Source: Dyadobacter sp. CY345 (GTDB lineage Bacteria > Bacteroidota > Bacteroidia > Cytophagales > Spirosomataceae). From it: DNA of 64,000 nt. A program made the position numbers and the translations under genes. This document shows positions 18,001 to 27,084 of the stretch, piece by piece (position 1 is the stretch's first letter; each line of letters begins with the position of its first letter). A model generated the notes under the pieces. It saw only the letters and a program-made list of their open reading frames with translations, ran no database searches and was not told where the DNA came from. The stretch is from NCBI RefSeq assembly GCF_021502725.1, contig NZ_JAKFFS010000006.1, forward strand, positions 248,001 to 312,000, written 5' to 3'.

Positions 18001-18406
18001 TGGATATGATCTGACCGTTCCTGGTAATGGCGTAATCGCCCAGGGTGTCATTGAAAATGCAGATGGAAGTTTCCGCCCAAATGATGTGAAACTTTCCGCC
18101 CGCGAATATCATCAGTCACGTACCGGAAACCGCGATATCCCGGAAGGCGGAATTTTCAATGCTTCTTACGCCAAACTTCGCGAAATCAGACTTGGCTATA
18201 CTGTCCCTGCGAAATACTTATCAAAAGCTAAAATCAGAGGTTTGAATGTTTCCGTTGTAGGCCGTAACCTGGCTGTATGGAGCAAAGTTCCGCATATTGA
18301 TCCGGAGACTTCATCGCTAAGCGGCGGAACAATTATCCCTGGTATTGAATCGGTTGGTATGCCTACAACGCGCAGCTGGGGTTTCAATCTTGGATTTAAC
18401 TTTTAA
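15071..18406 (+). CDS. SusC/RagA-family TonB-linked outer-membrane transporter
   Basis: A 1111-aa outer-membrane TonB-dependent channel. After the signal peptide comes a carboxypeptidase-like beta domain (about residues 45-120: TITGRIIDETGSGLPGVSV). The SusC TonB-linked signature LNEVVVTALGIKQETKRLGY follows, then the plug (PLFVIDGVPITN, LKGANASALYGSRGANGVI) and a long beta-barrel ending in the aromatic strand SWGFNLGFNF. It imports ligands captured by the SusD partner, using TonB energy. The susD gene follows after 20 bp in one operon. There are no glycoside hydrolases or sigma/anti-sigma genes nearby, so the ligand cannot be predicted; sugars, peptides or other oligomers are all possible. 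Confidence 0.96.
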   Translation: MLKTLPIPKHFRKLSRVVLCQALLAGSLVPVSKAEFNVLSTIRIDKTITGRIIDETGSGLPGVSVIVKGSSSGTISDGEGKYQISVPDNAVSLIFSYVGYLSVETPVGNATSLDITMQPDARNLNEVVVTALGIKQETKRLGYAVQELKGSDLDKARETNFVSGLAGKIAGVQVMTSPSGIGGSARITIRGDKSLDINKNQPLFVIDGVPITNALTGSSGRDFQELDYGNGASLINPDDVESMTVLKGANASALYGSRGANGVIVITTKSGKNSKGLGVSVNAGLTFENPLILPDFQRVYGQGNNGEFSFVDGNGGGIRDGVDESWGPQMDGRLIAQHNSPTSNGFRGGDISLVDDGVLGSPADLAARGTITPTPFLPGNDLKEFYETGITKNTNISVTGANEKGDFRLSYTLLDQKGIIPNTDIKRNTFAINTGYNLSPKLSVRISANYVNSASDNRPNLTYGTESIIYLLHCWMGQNVDLNSLKNYWIPGMENKQQFNFNYNYHDNPYFNLYENTNSQSANRIFGNIAVKYNFNDWLSLQVRGGTDFNNDLRKRRRAFSTQRFPFGSYREERVKNGESNFDFLFNASKEINETFTIGANFGGNRQISKTNNFEVTAPQLLIPGIYSFNNTRVALVSSIDDINKVVNSLYGSVQFGYKNFLFLDVTARNDWSTALTLPAAADSLGQTINSYFYPSASLSAVVSDIVQLPEWVSFGKVRTSLAQVGNDTDPYRFTSGYIRDNPWGDYPIYNSNSTLVNYNLKPEISTSFEIGTEWRFLKSRAGLDFTFYNINTRNQILPSVPVSLTSGYNTRIVNAGEIRNYGFEVVLSGTPIQTEAFRWDIGVNWSANRSKVIEFDGVVEDYQMAERHGVSIRAQVGERMGDMYAIGFKRVEDRNSPYFGQKILNESGRYVSTNNRIKVGNYNADWMAGIRNTFTYKNVSLGALLDIRHGGQIFSETFVVGLEAGQLEETLEGRANGYDLTVPGNGVIAQGVIENADGSFRPNDVKLSAREYHQSRTGNRDIPEGGIFNASYAKLREIRLGYTVPAKYLSKAKIRGLNVSVVGRNLAVWSKVPHIDPETSSLSGGTIIPGIESVGMPTTRSWGFNLGFNF

Positions 18407-18426
18407 TCAGGCTAAACCTTACGACA

Positions 18427-19902
18427 ATGAAAAAGACAAAACAATATATAATCATACTGGTCGCAGCACTTTTCCTTCTGCCAGCTTGTACCGATGATTT
18501 TGTAGAAAAAAACACGGATCCCAATGCGATCACCGATGTAACGCCTGACCTGCTTCTTCCCGGTATTATTCGTACCGCCGTCAATGAAATGGTTAATCAG
18601 AGCTGGGGAATTGGCAATATTGTTATTCAACATACCGCTAAAATTCAGTTCGTGTCTGAGGACCGTTATACCTGGGGCGACCGCGACGGACTTTGGAATA
18701 ACATGTATAACAATCTCCGGAACGTACAGCTTTTGATTGAGCTGAGCGACAAGAATAATTCCAAAAACTACAAGGGTATTTCATTGATCATGCGCGCCTG
18801 GATGTATTCGTTACTGACCGATGCGTATGGCGACGTTCCATATACCGAAGCGACGAAAGGAATCAGCGGCACATTTACACCGAAATATGAGACGCAGGAA
18901 GTAATTTATGCAGGAATCCTTAATGATTTGAAAACGGCCAACGATCTGCTGGGACCAGGCGAAACAGTTGTGGGAGATTTAATTTACAATGGCGACGTAC
19001 AGCAGTGGAAAAAGCTTGCAAACAGCCTTCGCCTTCGTTATCTGCTCAGGATTTCTGATGTGAAAGATGTAAAGGCGGATATGCAGGCCATTCTTGCCAA
19101 CCCAACTGCCACTCCGATTTTCAGCGAAGAAAATAAGAACAGCGACAACGCAACCCTTCGTTATTTGACTTCTGCGCCAAACCAGTTTCCGATGTATACT
19201 GCGCGTCAGGGATCTTTTGATGAATTTCGTTTGAGTAAAAATCTGGGAGATAAACTTACCGCTCTATCTGACCCAAGAATTACAGTTTTTGCTCAACCGA
19301 CCGATGCATCTGTTGCAGCTGGCGCACCAAAATATACGGGAGTACCTAACGGATTAAACGAAGTTGCTGCGCTGGACTATGCCGGAGGACCTAATAACGT
19401 TTCACGGGCTGGTGCTCTTTTTTACAAAGGCTCAATCACCGAGCGCGGGCTGGACGTAGCCAAAGGATATATTATGGGATATCCCGAGCTTCAATTTGTA
19501 TTGGCCGAAGCGGTGAAAAAGGGACTGGTCACCTCGACCAAGACAGCTCAGATGTACTATGAAGAAGGTGTTAGATCCGCATTCGATTTTGTTGATGTGA
19601 CCATGCCTGCAAATTATCTTACAAGCCCGGGTGTAGCGTACAGCGATGCTGATGCACTTACGGTTGTCGGTACACAAAAATGGATTGCGCTCTTTTTTAC
19701 CGGACTTGAAGCTTGGTTTGATTGGCGACGTACCGGAATCCCGACAATTACTGCCGGACCGGATAATGTAAATGGCGGAAAGGTTCCTGTCCGTTTTGCT
19801 TACCCGCGCAGCGAACAAGTCCTGAATGCCACTAGTTTGAATGAAGCAGTGGCAAGGCAGGGCGCTGATACCTACAATACAAAAGTATGGTGGGATAAAT
19901 AA
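18427..19902 (+). CDS. SusD/RagB-family nutrient-binding lipoprotein
   Basis: A 491-aa surface lipoprotein with lipobox LLPAC (Cys21) and mature start TDDFVEKNTDPNA. The helical TPR-like SusD core is visible, e.g. YKGISLIMRAWMYSLLTDAY-GDVPYTEA, the hallmark of the SusD-like-2 subgroup. The C-terminal segment has FTGLEAWFDWRRTGIP and the conserved RFAYPRSEQ region. It caps the SusC channel and binds the ligand outside the cell. It is second in the operon, followed by a strong terminator. Confidence 0.95.
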   Translation: MKKTKQYIIILVAALFLLPACTDDFVEKNTDPNAITDVTPDLLLPGIIRTAVNEMVNQSWGIGNIVIQHTAKIQFVSEDRYTWGDRDGLWNNMYNNLRNVQLLIELSDKNNSKNYKGISLIMRAWMYSLLTDAYGDVPYTEATKGISGTFTPKYETQEVIYAGILNDLKTANDLLGPGETVVGDLIYNGDVQQWKKLANSLRLRYLLRISDVKDVKADMQAILANPTATPIFSEENKNSDNATLRYLTSAPNQFPMYTARQGSFDEFRLSKNLGDKLTALSDPRITVFAQPTDASVAAGAPKYTGVPNGLNEVAALDYAGGPNNVSRAGALFYKGSITERGLDVAKGYIMGYPELQFVLAEAVKKGLVTSTKTAQMYYEEGVRSAFDFVDVTMPANYLTSPGVAYSDADALTVVGTQKWIALFFTGLEAWFDWRRTGIPTITAGPDNVNGGKVPVRFAYPRSEQVLNATSLNEAVARQGADTYNTKVWWDK

Positions 19903-20251
19903 TAAGCCCGACTATTTCGATATCGGTAAAATCAAGTTCTGTTGAAACAAAATCCCCAGAGATCTTTGCGATGCAAAGATCTCTGGGGATTCTATTTTTA
20001 GGAAGTTTGGGCCAATTTTCACGTAGCATGCATGAATAACCTGGAACTGGTATGTGGGTGATTTTGACGGTAATGATATGCATCCAACGGTACTGAAAAA
20101 AACTGTTCATAATCAATTTGCCCCTATGAAGGACTTCTTTAAATAAAACATATTATTTTTGGTACTAAAACCTCTTTGTAGGTTGTAACAATGGATATTG
20201 GGTTGACTATTGATTATTCAGTCCTTTTTAAAACCTTTTAATATTATAATG
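19903..20251 (+). other. Intergenic region between SusD and sugar dehydrogenase genes
   Basis: About 349 bp holding the SusCD terminator and then AT-rich DNA with a TATTTTTG element at 20154-20161 but no well-spaced TTG partner. The strong terminator suggests the dehydrogenase gene has its own promoter. Confidence 0.4.
19951..19991 (+). terminator. Strong terminator of the susC-susD operon
   Basis: A perfect 19-bp stem with a 3-nt loop (19951-19969 with 19973-19991), followed by CTATTTTTA. It lies 48 bp after the SusD stop. Confidence 0.93.
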
Positions 20252-21484
20252 ATGAACAAAAAAATCTTGCTGGTACTTGCCGGAGCAGCTTTTGTTTTTA
20301 CGTCTTGTCAAAAAAAATCTTCTGAAACTTCTGATGCCGCAGTAACCGACAGTACATCTGCCCCAGTAGAAACCCAAAAAGCCAATTCAGATTACAAACC
20401 TGCATTTGCGGGACAAACCAGGATTGGCGGAGTTAAATCAACCACCGCTTACGAAGGGAAAGTTTTGACGAGCGATCTGAAAAGTCCGTGGGGTATCACA
20501 AGCCTTCCCGACGGCCGTTTAATAATTACGGAAAAAGAAGGCACAATGCGGATTGCTACAACAGAAGGTAATTTAAGTGCACCGATCACTGGTATTCCTG
20601 CGGTAAACGCTGACGGACAAGGTGGTCTGTTAGGAATTCGTGTGGATCCTGATTTTGGAACAAACCGTATGATTTACTGGATATTTTCAGAGAAACGTCC
20701 GGATGGAAATCTAACTGCTGTTGCCAAAGGGAAACTTTCCTCTGACGAAAAGAAAATTGAAGGCGCAACGGTCATTTACCGGGCCACGCCAGCATATGCC
20801 GGAAATCTTCACTATGGAGGCCGCATTCTTTTTGACAAAAATGCAAACCTGATCATCAGCACCGGCGAACGTTCCGACACGGTAACCAGGCCGCAGGCTC
20901 AGCAATTAAATTCCAGCCTTGGGAAAGTGATCCGGATCACCAAAGAAGGCAAACCGGTCGCTGGCAATCCATTCGAAAGTAAGAGCGGAGCAAAACCAGA
21001 GTTGTATTCTTATGGTCACCGCAATGTTCAGGGTCTGGCTTTTCATCCTGTTTCAGGAGATCTTTGGGAAGTTGAATTCGGACCAAGAGGCGGAGATGAA
21101 CTCAACCGCATCGAAGCAGGTAAAAACTATGGCTGGCCAACAATCACTTATGGGATCGAATACAGCGGCAAAAAAGTTGGCGATTCGATTCAGGTTAAGG
21201 AAGGAATGGAGCAGCCGGTATACTACTGGGATCCTGTAATGTCTCCAAGCGGAATTACATTTTACAGCAGTGACAGCATTCCGGAATGGAAAAATAATCT
21301 TTTCATTGGTGGTTTGAGCAGCATGCACATTGCGAGACTGATCATTGAAAATAACAAAGTGGTAGGGGAAGAAAGACTTCTTGCAAACGAAGGCCAGCGC
21401 TTTCGTGATGTTACCGAAGGCAAAGATGGTGCGTTATATACTGTAACAGATCAGGGAAGATTATACCGCGTTTACAAGAAATAA
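20252..21484 (+). CDS. PQQ-dependent sugar dehydrogenase family lipoprotein
   Basis: Lipoprotein of about 410 aa with lipobox FTSC. The mature part is a six-bladed propeller of the soluble glucose/sorbosone dehydrogenase family (Asd/YliI-like). Typical phrases are SPWGITSLPDGRLIITEKEGTM, GGLLGIRVDPDFGTNRMIYW, ELYSYGHRNVQGLAFHP, WEVEFGPRGGDELNRI and AGKNYGWPTITYG. Family members oxidise aldose sugars with PQQ, transferring electrons to the respiratory chain. The catalytic His is likely in GNLHYGGRILF. The open frame reaches back to 20210, but ATG-ATG at 20249/20252 starts directly at the signal peptide. Placement just after SusCD suggests it could act on an imported or surface sugar (inference). 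Confidence 0.9.
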   Translation: MNKKILLVLAGAAFVFTSCQKKSSETSDAAVTDSTSAPVETQKANSDYKPAFAGQTRIGGVKSTTAYEGKVLTSDLKSPWGITSLPDGRLIITEKEGTMRIATTEGNLSAPITGIPAVNADGQGGLLGIRVDPDFGTNRMIYWIFSEKRPDGNLTAVAKGKLSSDEKKIEGATVIYRATPAYAGNLHYGGRILFDKNANLIISTGERSDTVTRPQAQQLNSSLGKVIRITKEGKPVAGNPFESKSGAKPELYSYGHRNVQGLAFHPVSGDLWEVEFGPRGGDELNRIEAGKNYGWPTITYGIEYSGKKVGDSIQVKEGMEQPVYYWDPVMSPSGITFYSSDSIPEWKNNLFIGGLSSMHIARLIIENNKVVGEERLLANEGQRFRDVTEGKDGALYTVTDQGRLYRVYKK

Positions 21485-21524
21485 ATTTGATGTTGTAAAA
21501 CGACAATAATACCATTTAAGATTT

Positions 21525-21579
21525 ATAAGAAAAGTTCTCAGAACTGAGCCCGGGCGCAGTTTCTGAGAACTTTTCTTAT
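21525..21579. terminator. Bidirectional hairpin terminator
   Basis: A perfect 19-bp stem (21525-21543 with 21561-21579) with a GC-rich inner hairpin in the loop, T-rich on the right and A-rich on the left. It separates the converging dehydrogenase and peptidase genes. Confidence 0.92.
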
Positions 21580-21611
21580 TTCTTCTAGATAAAAAAAACT
21601 AGTCTCGAAGT

Positions 21612-24362
21612 TTAATAGAGCTGATTAAACAGCCATTTGAATGTTCCATGAGACTGAGACCTGAACGTAATTTCCGGCCCGAAAGCGTAGAGTTTGCCTT
21701 TTCCTACATTGGCTTCAAAGGCTGCTACCCCACCCTGTAGATATGCCTGCCCCCACGCCCACCCGCTCCGAAGCGGACTTGCGTTGGGAAACCAGGCAAG
21801 CGGTTTGATAATACCTTTCGCGATAGCATCAGGTGAAACCGTAAAGACAGGACTATTGTCAAAATAGACATCGGTTTTAGCATTCATTCCCCAGCTCGCT
21901 TTTGCGGTGGTATCGACGCTCACATTCAAAAGACTGCCCGGAATAAAGTATTTTTCTGATGGCAGCGGCTCACTGCTTCCACTTTTTGTTACCTCGGTTA
22001 TTGCATTACGAACAGGCAAGCCCAAATGATAAGCAAGTCCGGTACTGCTGCCAATGGAAACGATTTTCCCACCAGCTTCCATGAACTTCTTCAATTGCGG
22101 AATGGATTTCGAAGCTGTTAGCGATCCCATCATCGGACGAAATTCTTCCGGAACTTCCTCTTCTTGTGGCCCTCTGCTTACAGCCATGGCGTTCATCACA
22201 GAATCGCGCGGCGAAGGGGCCGATATTGCACGGGTTACGAAAACGATTACATCATACTTGCTGCGCAAATCAGTACCGTCAATTTCTTTGGCAAAAACAA
22301 CATTGAATGGAAAATGGTATTGTTCCAAAATCCAGCGCACCCATCCTGAAGGCATTGAGCCGCCATAAGTATCCCAGAGCGCTACTCTTAGCGGTTTTAC
22401 TTTCTCCATTGATCCGGCAGGTTTTTTGGATACCGCGCCAACCTGGATACCGAGTTCTTTCGAAGATTTTTCTACGATACTTTTTGACTTTGCACTTTGA
22501 GGAATATAAAAAGTACCGTCAGATAGTCTAAAAACATCGGCTCCGGCCTTCAGCAGATCATTGACAGCTACGAAAGCGTCATTGACGCTGGCCTTGATCT
22601 GATAACCAGCAGAACCGGAAGTGACCTTACCTGCTGCCAGCTGCAACTGGCCATACGGCATTTTCTCAAATGGTCCGTCAAATGGGTCCAGTATACGGTC
22701 AAATTTCACACCCATCTGAAAGGCGAGTGTCCATCCAGCAGCATCATAAGGTTTGATAGGAGGACCGCCGGGATATTGAAAATCATTTGGATAATCCTGG
22801 GGTTCAAACATATCGAGGATATGCGGACGAAAAGCCTGAGCCGTTTTGACAATATAGGAACCGGCAGGATAATTTTTGCCCGCTACTGAAAACGAAGAAG
22901 TTAATTTTTCGATCTGGATACCAGTCCTTACCAAAGCGTTAATAAATTTAACCGCAGTAGGAAAGTCGGCCTGGTCCGAGGGAATAATGTAACCCCGTGG
23001 ATCACGTTTGGCAGGAGCCTGAAATATTTCGTCATAATATTTTGAAGGTAGGCCTCCGCCAGTACGAGGAGCAACGCCAGCGGAAGCCGTTGTTTCTATT
23101 CCCCGTGGCCTTGCCTTCGCCTGATCAGCTTTGTAGGCCTGATGGATTTCATCCACGCGTTTGGGTGTCGGTGTCCAGTAATCGTTGCTGCCGCGGTTAA
23201 TGGAATTTTTGCCCATTACATAAATATTGTAAAGCAGGTGATCGCTGTTACGCGCTGCATAATCCAGAACGGAATAGTTCAGTGACACCGAATAATCAAT
23301 CGACTGTTTAAAATGCCAGGTTTTCTGAGGCGTTACCGGAAAAGGAGTGTTATTATTTGGAATCAAACGCTCAGGAATCAGCGGAACTGGCTCCGGCGTA
23401 GGCCCACCGATAATCTCGGTAAGAATCCCGATCATGTTATGAAAGTGCGTGGTTGTGCGCAATCCCCCATTGTACCAGGTAGAAAAACTTGAACCTGTCA
23501 AGCGCGTAAATCCAGGTTTGTTTTCAGCATTCAAACGGTTATACATCGCCGCTCCCACCGCATCAATTCCGGTAATCATCATTGGATCAAAAACATAATT
23601 AAATGGATCCCGGTACGGAGGCCCGGCTAAAATAGAGCCCGCCGGACCACGCTGATGGTGGTTGTACATAATCTGCGGTATCCATTCCACGAAGAGCTGC
23701 TTACCCATATTCCGGCTTTCTATCTGGTTTTGCATAAAAAAGTCGCGGTTATTATCGTGTCCTACGTATTTTTGATAAAGCCTGGGTATCCCCTCATTTT
23801 TTCTTTTTGCGGGATCTTTTTCTCTCATATACCAATCCGAAACCAGCTCCTGTCCATCAGGATTTGCATGCGTAAAAAGAATAACAACCTTATCCAGAAT
23901 CCTTTTATTTTCTTCATCATTCCGGCTGACTATATTGTAAATTGTCTCGATCAATTGGTGTATCCCAACAACCTCGGTCGCATGTAAACCGCCATCAATC
24001 CACACAATTGACTTCCCTTCTGCCGCCATTGCACGAGCCTGCTCTTCACTCACTCCCTCTGCACGGGCCATTTTAGTTGAAATTTCCTTGTATCGTTCAA
24101 GTCGTTTAAGATTTTCAGGAGATGAAACAATCAGCATATATTGATCCCTGCCTTCGGCTGTCTTACCAATAACTGTCAATTTAATCCGATCAGAAACTGA
24201 TGCAAGTTTCTTCCAGTAGGCTTCTGTTTGGGTAAAATTAGCCAGCTGATAGTCATCGCCAATCGTGAAACCAAAATGTTCTTTGGGGGTAGGAATCGTC
24301 TGAGCAAAAGACAACGAAATGGACAAAATAAACAACAAAACATGTAGACGAATTCGTATCAT
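21612..24362 (-). CDS. Secreted M14-family zinc carboxypeptidase-like protein
   Basis: About 916 aa with a signal peptide (MIRIRLHVLLFILSISLSFA). The N-terminal peptidase domain (roughly residues 25-400) has WIDGGLHATEVVG, giving the HxxE zinc pair, NPDGQE, and a later NHHQRGPAG containing the third zinc His. TEIIGG near the domain end provides a candidate catalytic Glu. The C-terminal 450 residues include a glutamine-amidotransferase-like segment (VGAVSKKP ... LRVALWDTYGGSMPSGWVRW), a common pairing in Bacteroidota M14 proteins. It would trim peptides in the periplasm or outside the cell. The frame is open 51 codons further upstream (to 24515), but that stretch is basic and would bury the signal peptide, so 24362 is chosen. 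Confidence 0.92.
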   Translation of the reverse strand: MIRIRLHVLLFILSISLSFAQTIPTPKEHFGFTIGDDYQLANFTQTEAYWKKLASVSDRIKLTVIGKTAEGRDQYMLIVSSPENLKRLERYKEISTKMARAEGVSEEQARAMAAEGKSIVWIDGGLHATEVVGIHQLIETIYNIVSRNDEENKRILDKVVILFTHANPDGQELVSDWYMREKDPAKRKNEGIPRLYQKYVGHDNNRDFFMQNQIESRNMGKQLFVEWIPQIMYNHHQRGPAGSILAGPPYRDPFNYVFDPMMITGIDAVGAAMYNRLNAENKPGFTRLTGSSFSTWYNGGLRTTTHFHNMIGILTEIIGGPTPEPVPLIPERLIPNNNTPFPVTPQKTWHFKQSIDYSVSLNYSVLDYAARNSDHLLYNIYVMGKNSINRGSNDYWTPTPKRVDEIHQAYKADQAKARPRGIETTASAGVAPRTGGGLPSKYYDEIFQAPAKRDPRGYIIPSDQADFPTAVKFINALVRTGIQIEKLTSSFSVAGKNYPAGSYIVKTAQAFRPHILDMFEPQDYPNDFQYPGGPPIKPYDAAGWTLAFQMGVKFDRILDPFDGPFEKMPYGQLQLAAGKVTSGSAGYQIKASVNDAFVAVNDLLKAGADVFRLSDGTFYIPQSAKSKSIVEKSSKELGIQVGAVSKKPAGSMEKVKPLRVALWDTYGGSMPSGWVRWILEQYHFPFNVVFAKEIDGTDLRSKYDVIVFVTRAISAPSPRDSVMNAMAVSRGPQEEEVPEEFRPMMGSLTASKSIPQLKKFMEAGGKIVSIGSSTGLAYHLGLPVRNAITEVTKSGSSEPLPSEKYFIPGSLLNVSVDTTAKASWGMNAKTDVYFDNSPVFTVSPDAIAKGIIKPLAWFPNASPLRSGWAWGQAYLQGGVAAFEANVGKGKLYAFGPEITFRSQSHGTFKWLFNQLY

Positions 24363-24658
24363 AGAGAACCGATTAGCGATTAGTAAGTGATTTGAATGAC
24401 CTTGAAAAGAGTTTGGAATAACAACACGACGTTTTTTCGAACGATCAAGGTACCCCGACAACCAAATTCTTTCATATTTCTGCGAATGATTTGCAAAACG
24501 GATTTCACAGGGCAATCAATGGCAGCCTCCGTTGTATTTAAAGTTGACCCAAATAAGAAATAACAATTTTGCCGACGGATACGGCTCAGCTTTCTGTGTT
24601 GAAGTAGGTAGGCTATAACGGAGATTAAGAGTTATTGAAAAACTTCGGCTAATCCAAG

Positions 24659-25432
24659 TTATTCTTGTATCGCCCAAGACGAACTTTTACAGTAACGATC
24701 ACCTATCACACTTGCATCCAAATCTATCTGCTTGTTGAAAAGTGCGTTGAATATTTTGTCAGCAGGCTCGTCGGTGTACCTGACATGAAGCCCTTCCAGA
24801 TACTGCGTAGCTATTTCATAAGGAACAAAACGGTAACTATCAAATTGCTTCTCAATTTGCAAGCAAACCATCTCAAAAAAGGGTTGATAAATTCCTTCCG
24901 GTGATACAATAAGCAAATTTGTTGATTCGGCAAATGTGATTTCAGAAAGGTTGATCTGTGTCTTATCCCGACCGATTACCGTATAAAATTTACTAACAAG
25001 ACTCACTGCGAAAAACAATTCTTTGGTTAATGTTCTATCAGGCAATCTCAAACTATCCAATATTAGATAGCCACTGAAGGAAGGCGCCTGACCATAAGTT
25101 GTTCCAATCACTTCCTTATCTGCCAGCAAGCCTACTTTGTTTTCAAAATCACTCCACCTTTGTTTGAAATCAGTTGCATCATGAATATTCTCCATAATTA
25201 TTTTACCTAATTCATCAAATCCGGAATATTGAAAAAATAAACTTCCTTCTCTGGACATCCCCAACGGATAATACTGTTTTATTGACTTATAAATTGGCCA
25301 GAAATCGAATTTGCTACTGCTAAAATAAAAAGCGGAAAGTGGCGCGTTACTGGTCATCATTCGATCATGGGATAAAACATAAGAAAAGGGAATGTCTCTG
25401 TCGTGAAATCTAAAATTAGCGCTCCGCCTCAA
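24659..25432 (-). CDS. Hypothetical soluble protein (257 aa)
   Basis: Not recognised. A 257-aa protein without signal peptide or membrane helix, mixed alpha/beta, with aromatic-rich segments (SAFYFSSSKFDFWPIYKSI, FFAVSLVSKFYTVIG). Its start overlaps the end of the upstream gene (25416-25967) by 17 bp, so the two are almost certainly one transcript. Met25 or Met26 (25360/25357) would remove the overlap, but the longer start keeps coupled translation. No catalytic motif is visible. Function may depend on the partner. Confidence 0.75.
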   Translation of the reverse strand: MRRSANFRFHDRDIPFSYVLSHDRMMTSNAPLSAFYFSSSKFDFWPIYKSIKQYYPLGMSREGSLFFQYSGFDELGKIIMENIHDATDFKQRWSDFENKVGLLADKEVIGTTYGQAPSFSGYLILDSLRLPDRTLTKELFFAVSLVSKFYTVIGRDKTQINLSEITFAESTNLLIVSPEGIYQPFFEMVCLQIEKQFDSYRFVPYEIATQYLEGLHVRYTDEPADKIFNALFNKQIDLDASVIGDRYCKSSSWAIQE

Positions 25433-25967
25433 AGAAAAACTTATAATTTCCTACCAACGGTTGACGAAAATCGTTTAACCTGGCTGATGGCGGAGGAGCT
25501 ACTGTCCAGCCCTTTTGAACAGTTGGTATTTTTTCAAACTGAAAACCATCTTTCAATTTCAGACCATCCTTCGCTGCGATTTCTTTTGCCTTTTCCCGGG
25601 CTTCGGCAGCCATGTCGCGTAATAACTTTTCAGTGGATTCCTTTGAAAATTCACTGCTAACCGTAAGACCCGAGATTTCCTTATACTTATCTCGCAATGC
25701 TTCGAGCAATGTATATTGTGGACGCGAAAGCGTCAGTATATAGTATGGATGTTCATAGCTTCCAAACTCATTCACCGACCTAACCGTTTTTGGTCCTGCA
25801 AAATTGATTTTATTCGCTAAGAGAAAATTTAAAAGAATTTTATCTACATTTTCAATATCGCTTTCGGAAGGCGCAGTCCTGAAATTTGATGTAGTCATGA
25901 AAGTAATTTGCTCAGCTTCAAGAATTTCAATCCGGTTCAGTTCAATTTCAATCCTTTTAGTATCCAT
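25416..25967 (-). CDS. Hypothetical protein with weak SIMPL-like C-terminal pattern (183 aa)
   Basis: A 183-aa protein, first of a two-gene unit. No signal peptide. Residues about 70-150 run strand (PYYILTLSR), helix (PQYTLLEALRDKYKEI), strand (GLTVSSEFS), then a long Ala-rich helix (EKLLRDMAAEAREKAKEIAA) and KDGLKLKDGFQFE. The helix-plus-GLKL order resembles the end of SIMPL (DUF541) domains, but those are usually exported and this one is not, so the match is weak. The gene has its own upstream region facing the deacetylase gene at 26145. Confidence 0.7.
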   Translation of the reverse strand: MDTKRIEIELNRIEILEAEQITFMTTSNFRTAPSESDIENVDKILLNFLLANKINFAGPKTVRSVNEFGSYEHPYYILTLSRPQYTLLEALRDKYKEISGLTVSSEFSKESTEKLLRDMAAEAREKAKEIAAKDGLKLKDGFQFEKIPTVQKGWTVAPPPSARLNDFRQPLVGNYKFFFEAER

Positions 25968-26144
25968 TGAGTTAATATTTTTTAATTATCAAGATCGCAC
26001 ACGAATCCCAAAATCTCAAACACATTTACAAATAATTTTTATTTAATATTAAGCTAGTTACAAACAATTTATACTTACCCAATTTACGTTCCTCCGCGAT
26101 CAGGATGTAACTTTGGATATCTACCTAGCTTATACAATCTGCAA

Positions 26145-27044
26145 ATGTTCCCAATTGCTTTTGATCCCATATACAAATACCCTGTTCAGGAAGGCCACCG
26201 TTTCCCCATGGACAAATATGAACTTCTTCCTTTACAATTACTCAGGGAAGGCATAGCAGAAAAATCTAATTTTTTCAGTCCGGACATTGTGGATATGGAA
26301 GCTGTATATGCCGTCCACGATCGTGAATATACAGACCGGTTTATTCAGGGAAAACTTAGCGACCGGGAAATGAGACGGATCGGCTTTACGCAGACACCAC
26401 TGCTAGTCCGGAGGGAGTTAATCATTACCAACGGAACAGTCCAGGGGGCACTTGAAGCTTTGGATACCGGAGTTGCGTTTAATATCGCAGGAGGCACTCA
26501 CCATGCAGGCCATGCGCAGGGGGAAGGATTTTGTATAATCAATGACCAGGCAGTCGCTGCGCAATATCTGCTCGATCACAAAAAAGCTTCAAAAGTACTT
26601 ATTGTTGACCTTGATGTTCATCAGGGAAACGGAACTGCAAACATCTTTCTAAATCAGCCAGCAGTATTCACTTTTTCCATGCATGGAAAAAACAATTACC
26701 CATTCCGAAAAGAAAAAAGCGATCTGGATATCGCGCTTGACGACAAAACGGACGATCAGACATACCTGAAATTACTCGGCGAAGTGCTCCCAGGATTAAT
26801 TGAGCAGGTGCGTCCTGATTTTATTTTTTATCAGGCGGGTGTTGATATTCTTCAGACAGACAAGTTCGGCCGGATGTCTTGCACGATCCAAGGGTGTCGG
26901 CAGCGTGATGAAATGGTCTTCCGACTTGCAAGCAAACACGGCATTCCTTTGCAATGCAGTATGGGAGGCGGTTATTCTCCACAACTCCGAACGATTCTTG
27001 AAGCGCATGCCAATACTTACAGGGTTGCTTCCACGATTTTCTGA
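26145..27044 (+). CDS. Histone deacetylase superfamily protein
   Basis: A 299-aa cytoplasmic arginase/deacetylase-fold enzyme. Active-site features are clear: the His pair in GGTHHAGHAQGEGFC (H119, H120), the zinc ligands D157 and H159 in DLDVHQGNG, D234 in YQAGVD, and GGGY near the end for the transition-state Tyr. Bacterial members remove acyl groups from small amines, acetoin-pathway proteins or lysines. The physiological substrate is not evident. A TAACTTTG element at 26108-26115 sits 30 nt upstream without an obvious TTG partner. It converges with the MsrA-like gene. Confidence 0.94.
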   Translation: MFPIAFDPIYKYPVQEGHRFPMDKYELLPLQLLREGIAEKSNFFSPDIVDMEAVYAVHDREYTDRFIQGKLSDREMRRIGFTQTPLLVRRELIITNGTVQGALEALDTGVAFNIAGGTHHAGHAQGEGFCIINDQAVAAQYLLDHKKASKVLIVDLDVHQGNGTANIFLNQPAVFTFSMHGKNNYPFRKEKSDLDIALDDKTDDQTYLKLLGEVLPGLIEQVRPDFIFYQAGVDILQTDKFGRMSCTIQGCRQRDEMVFRLASKHGIPLQCSMGGGYSPQLRTILEAHANTYRVASTIF

Positions 27045-27084
27045 TATGAATTTTAAAAATATTACCGACGATTTCATTGGTACG

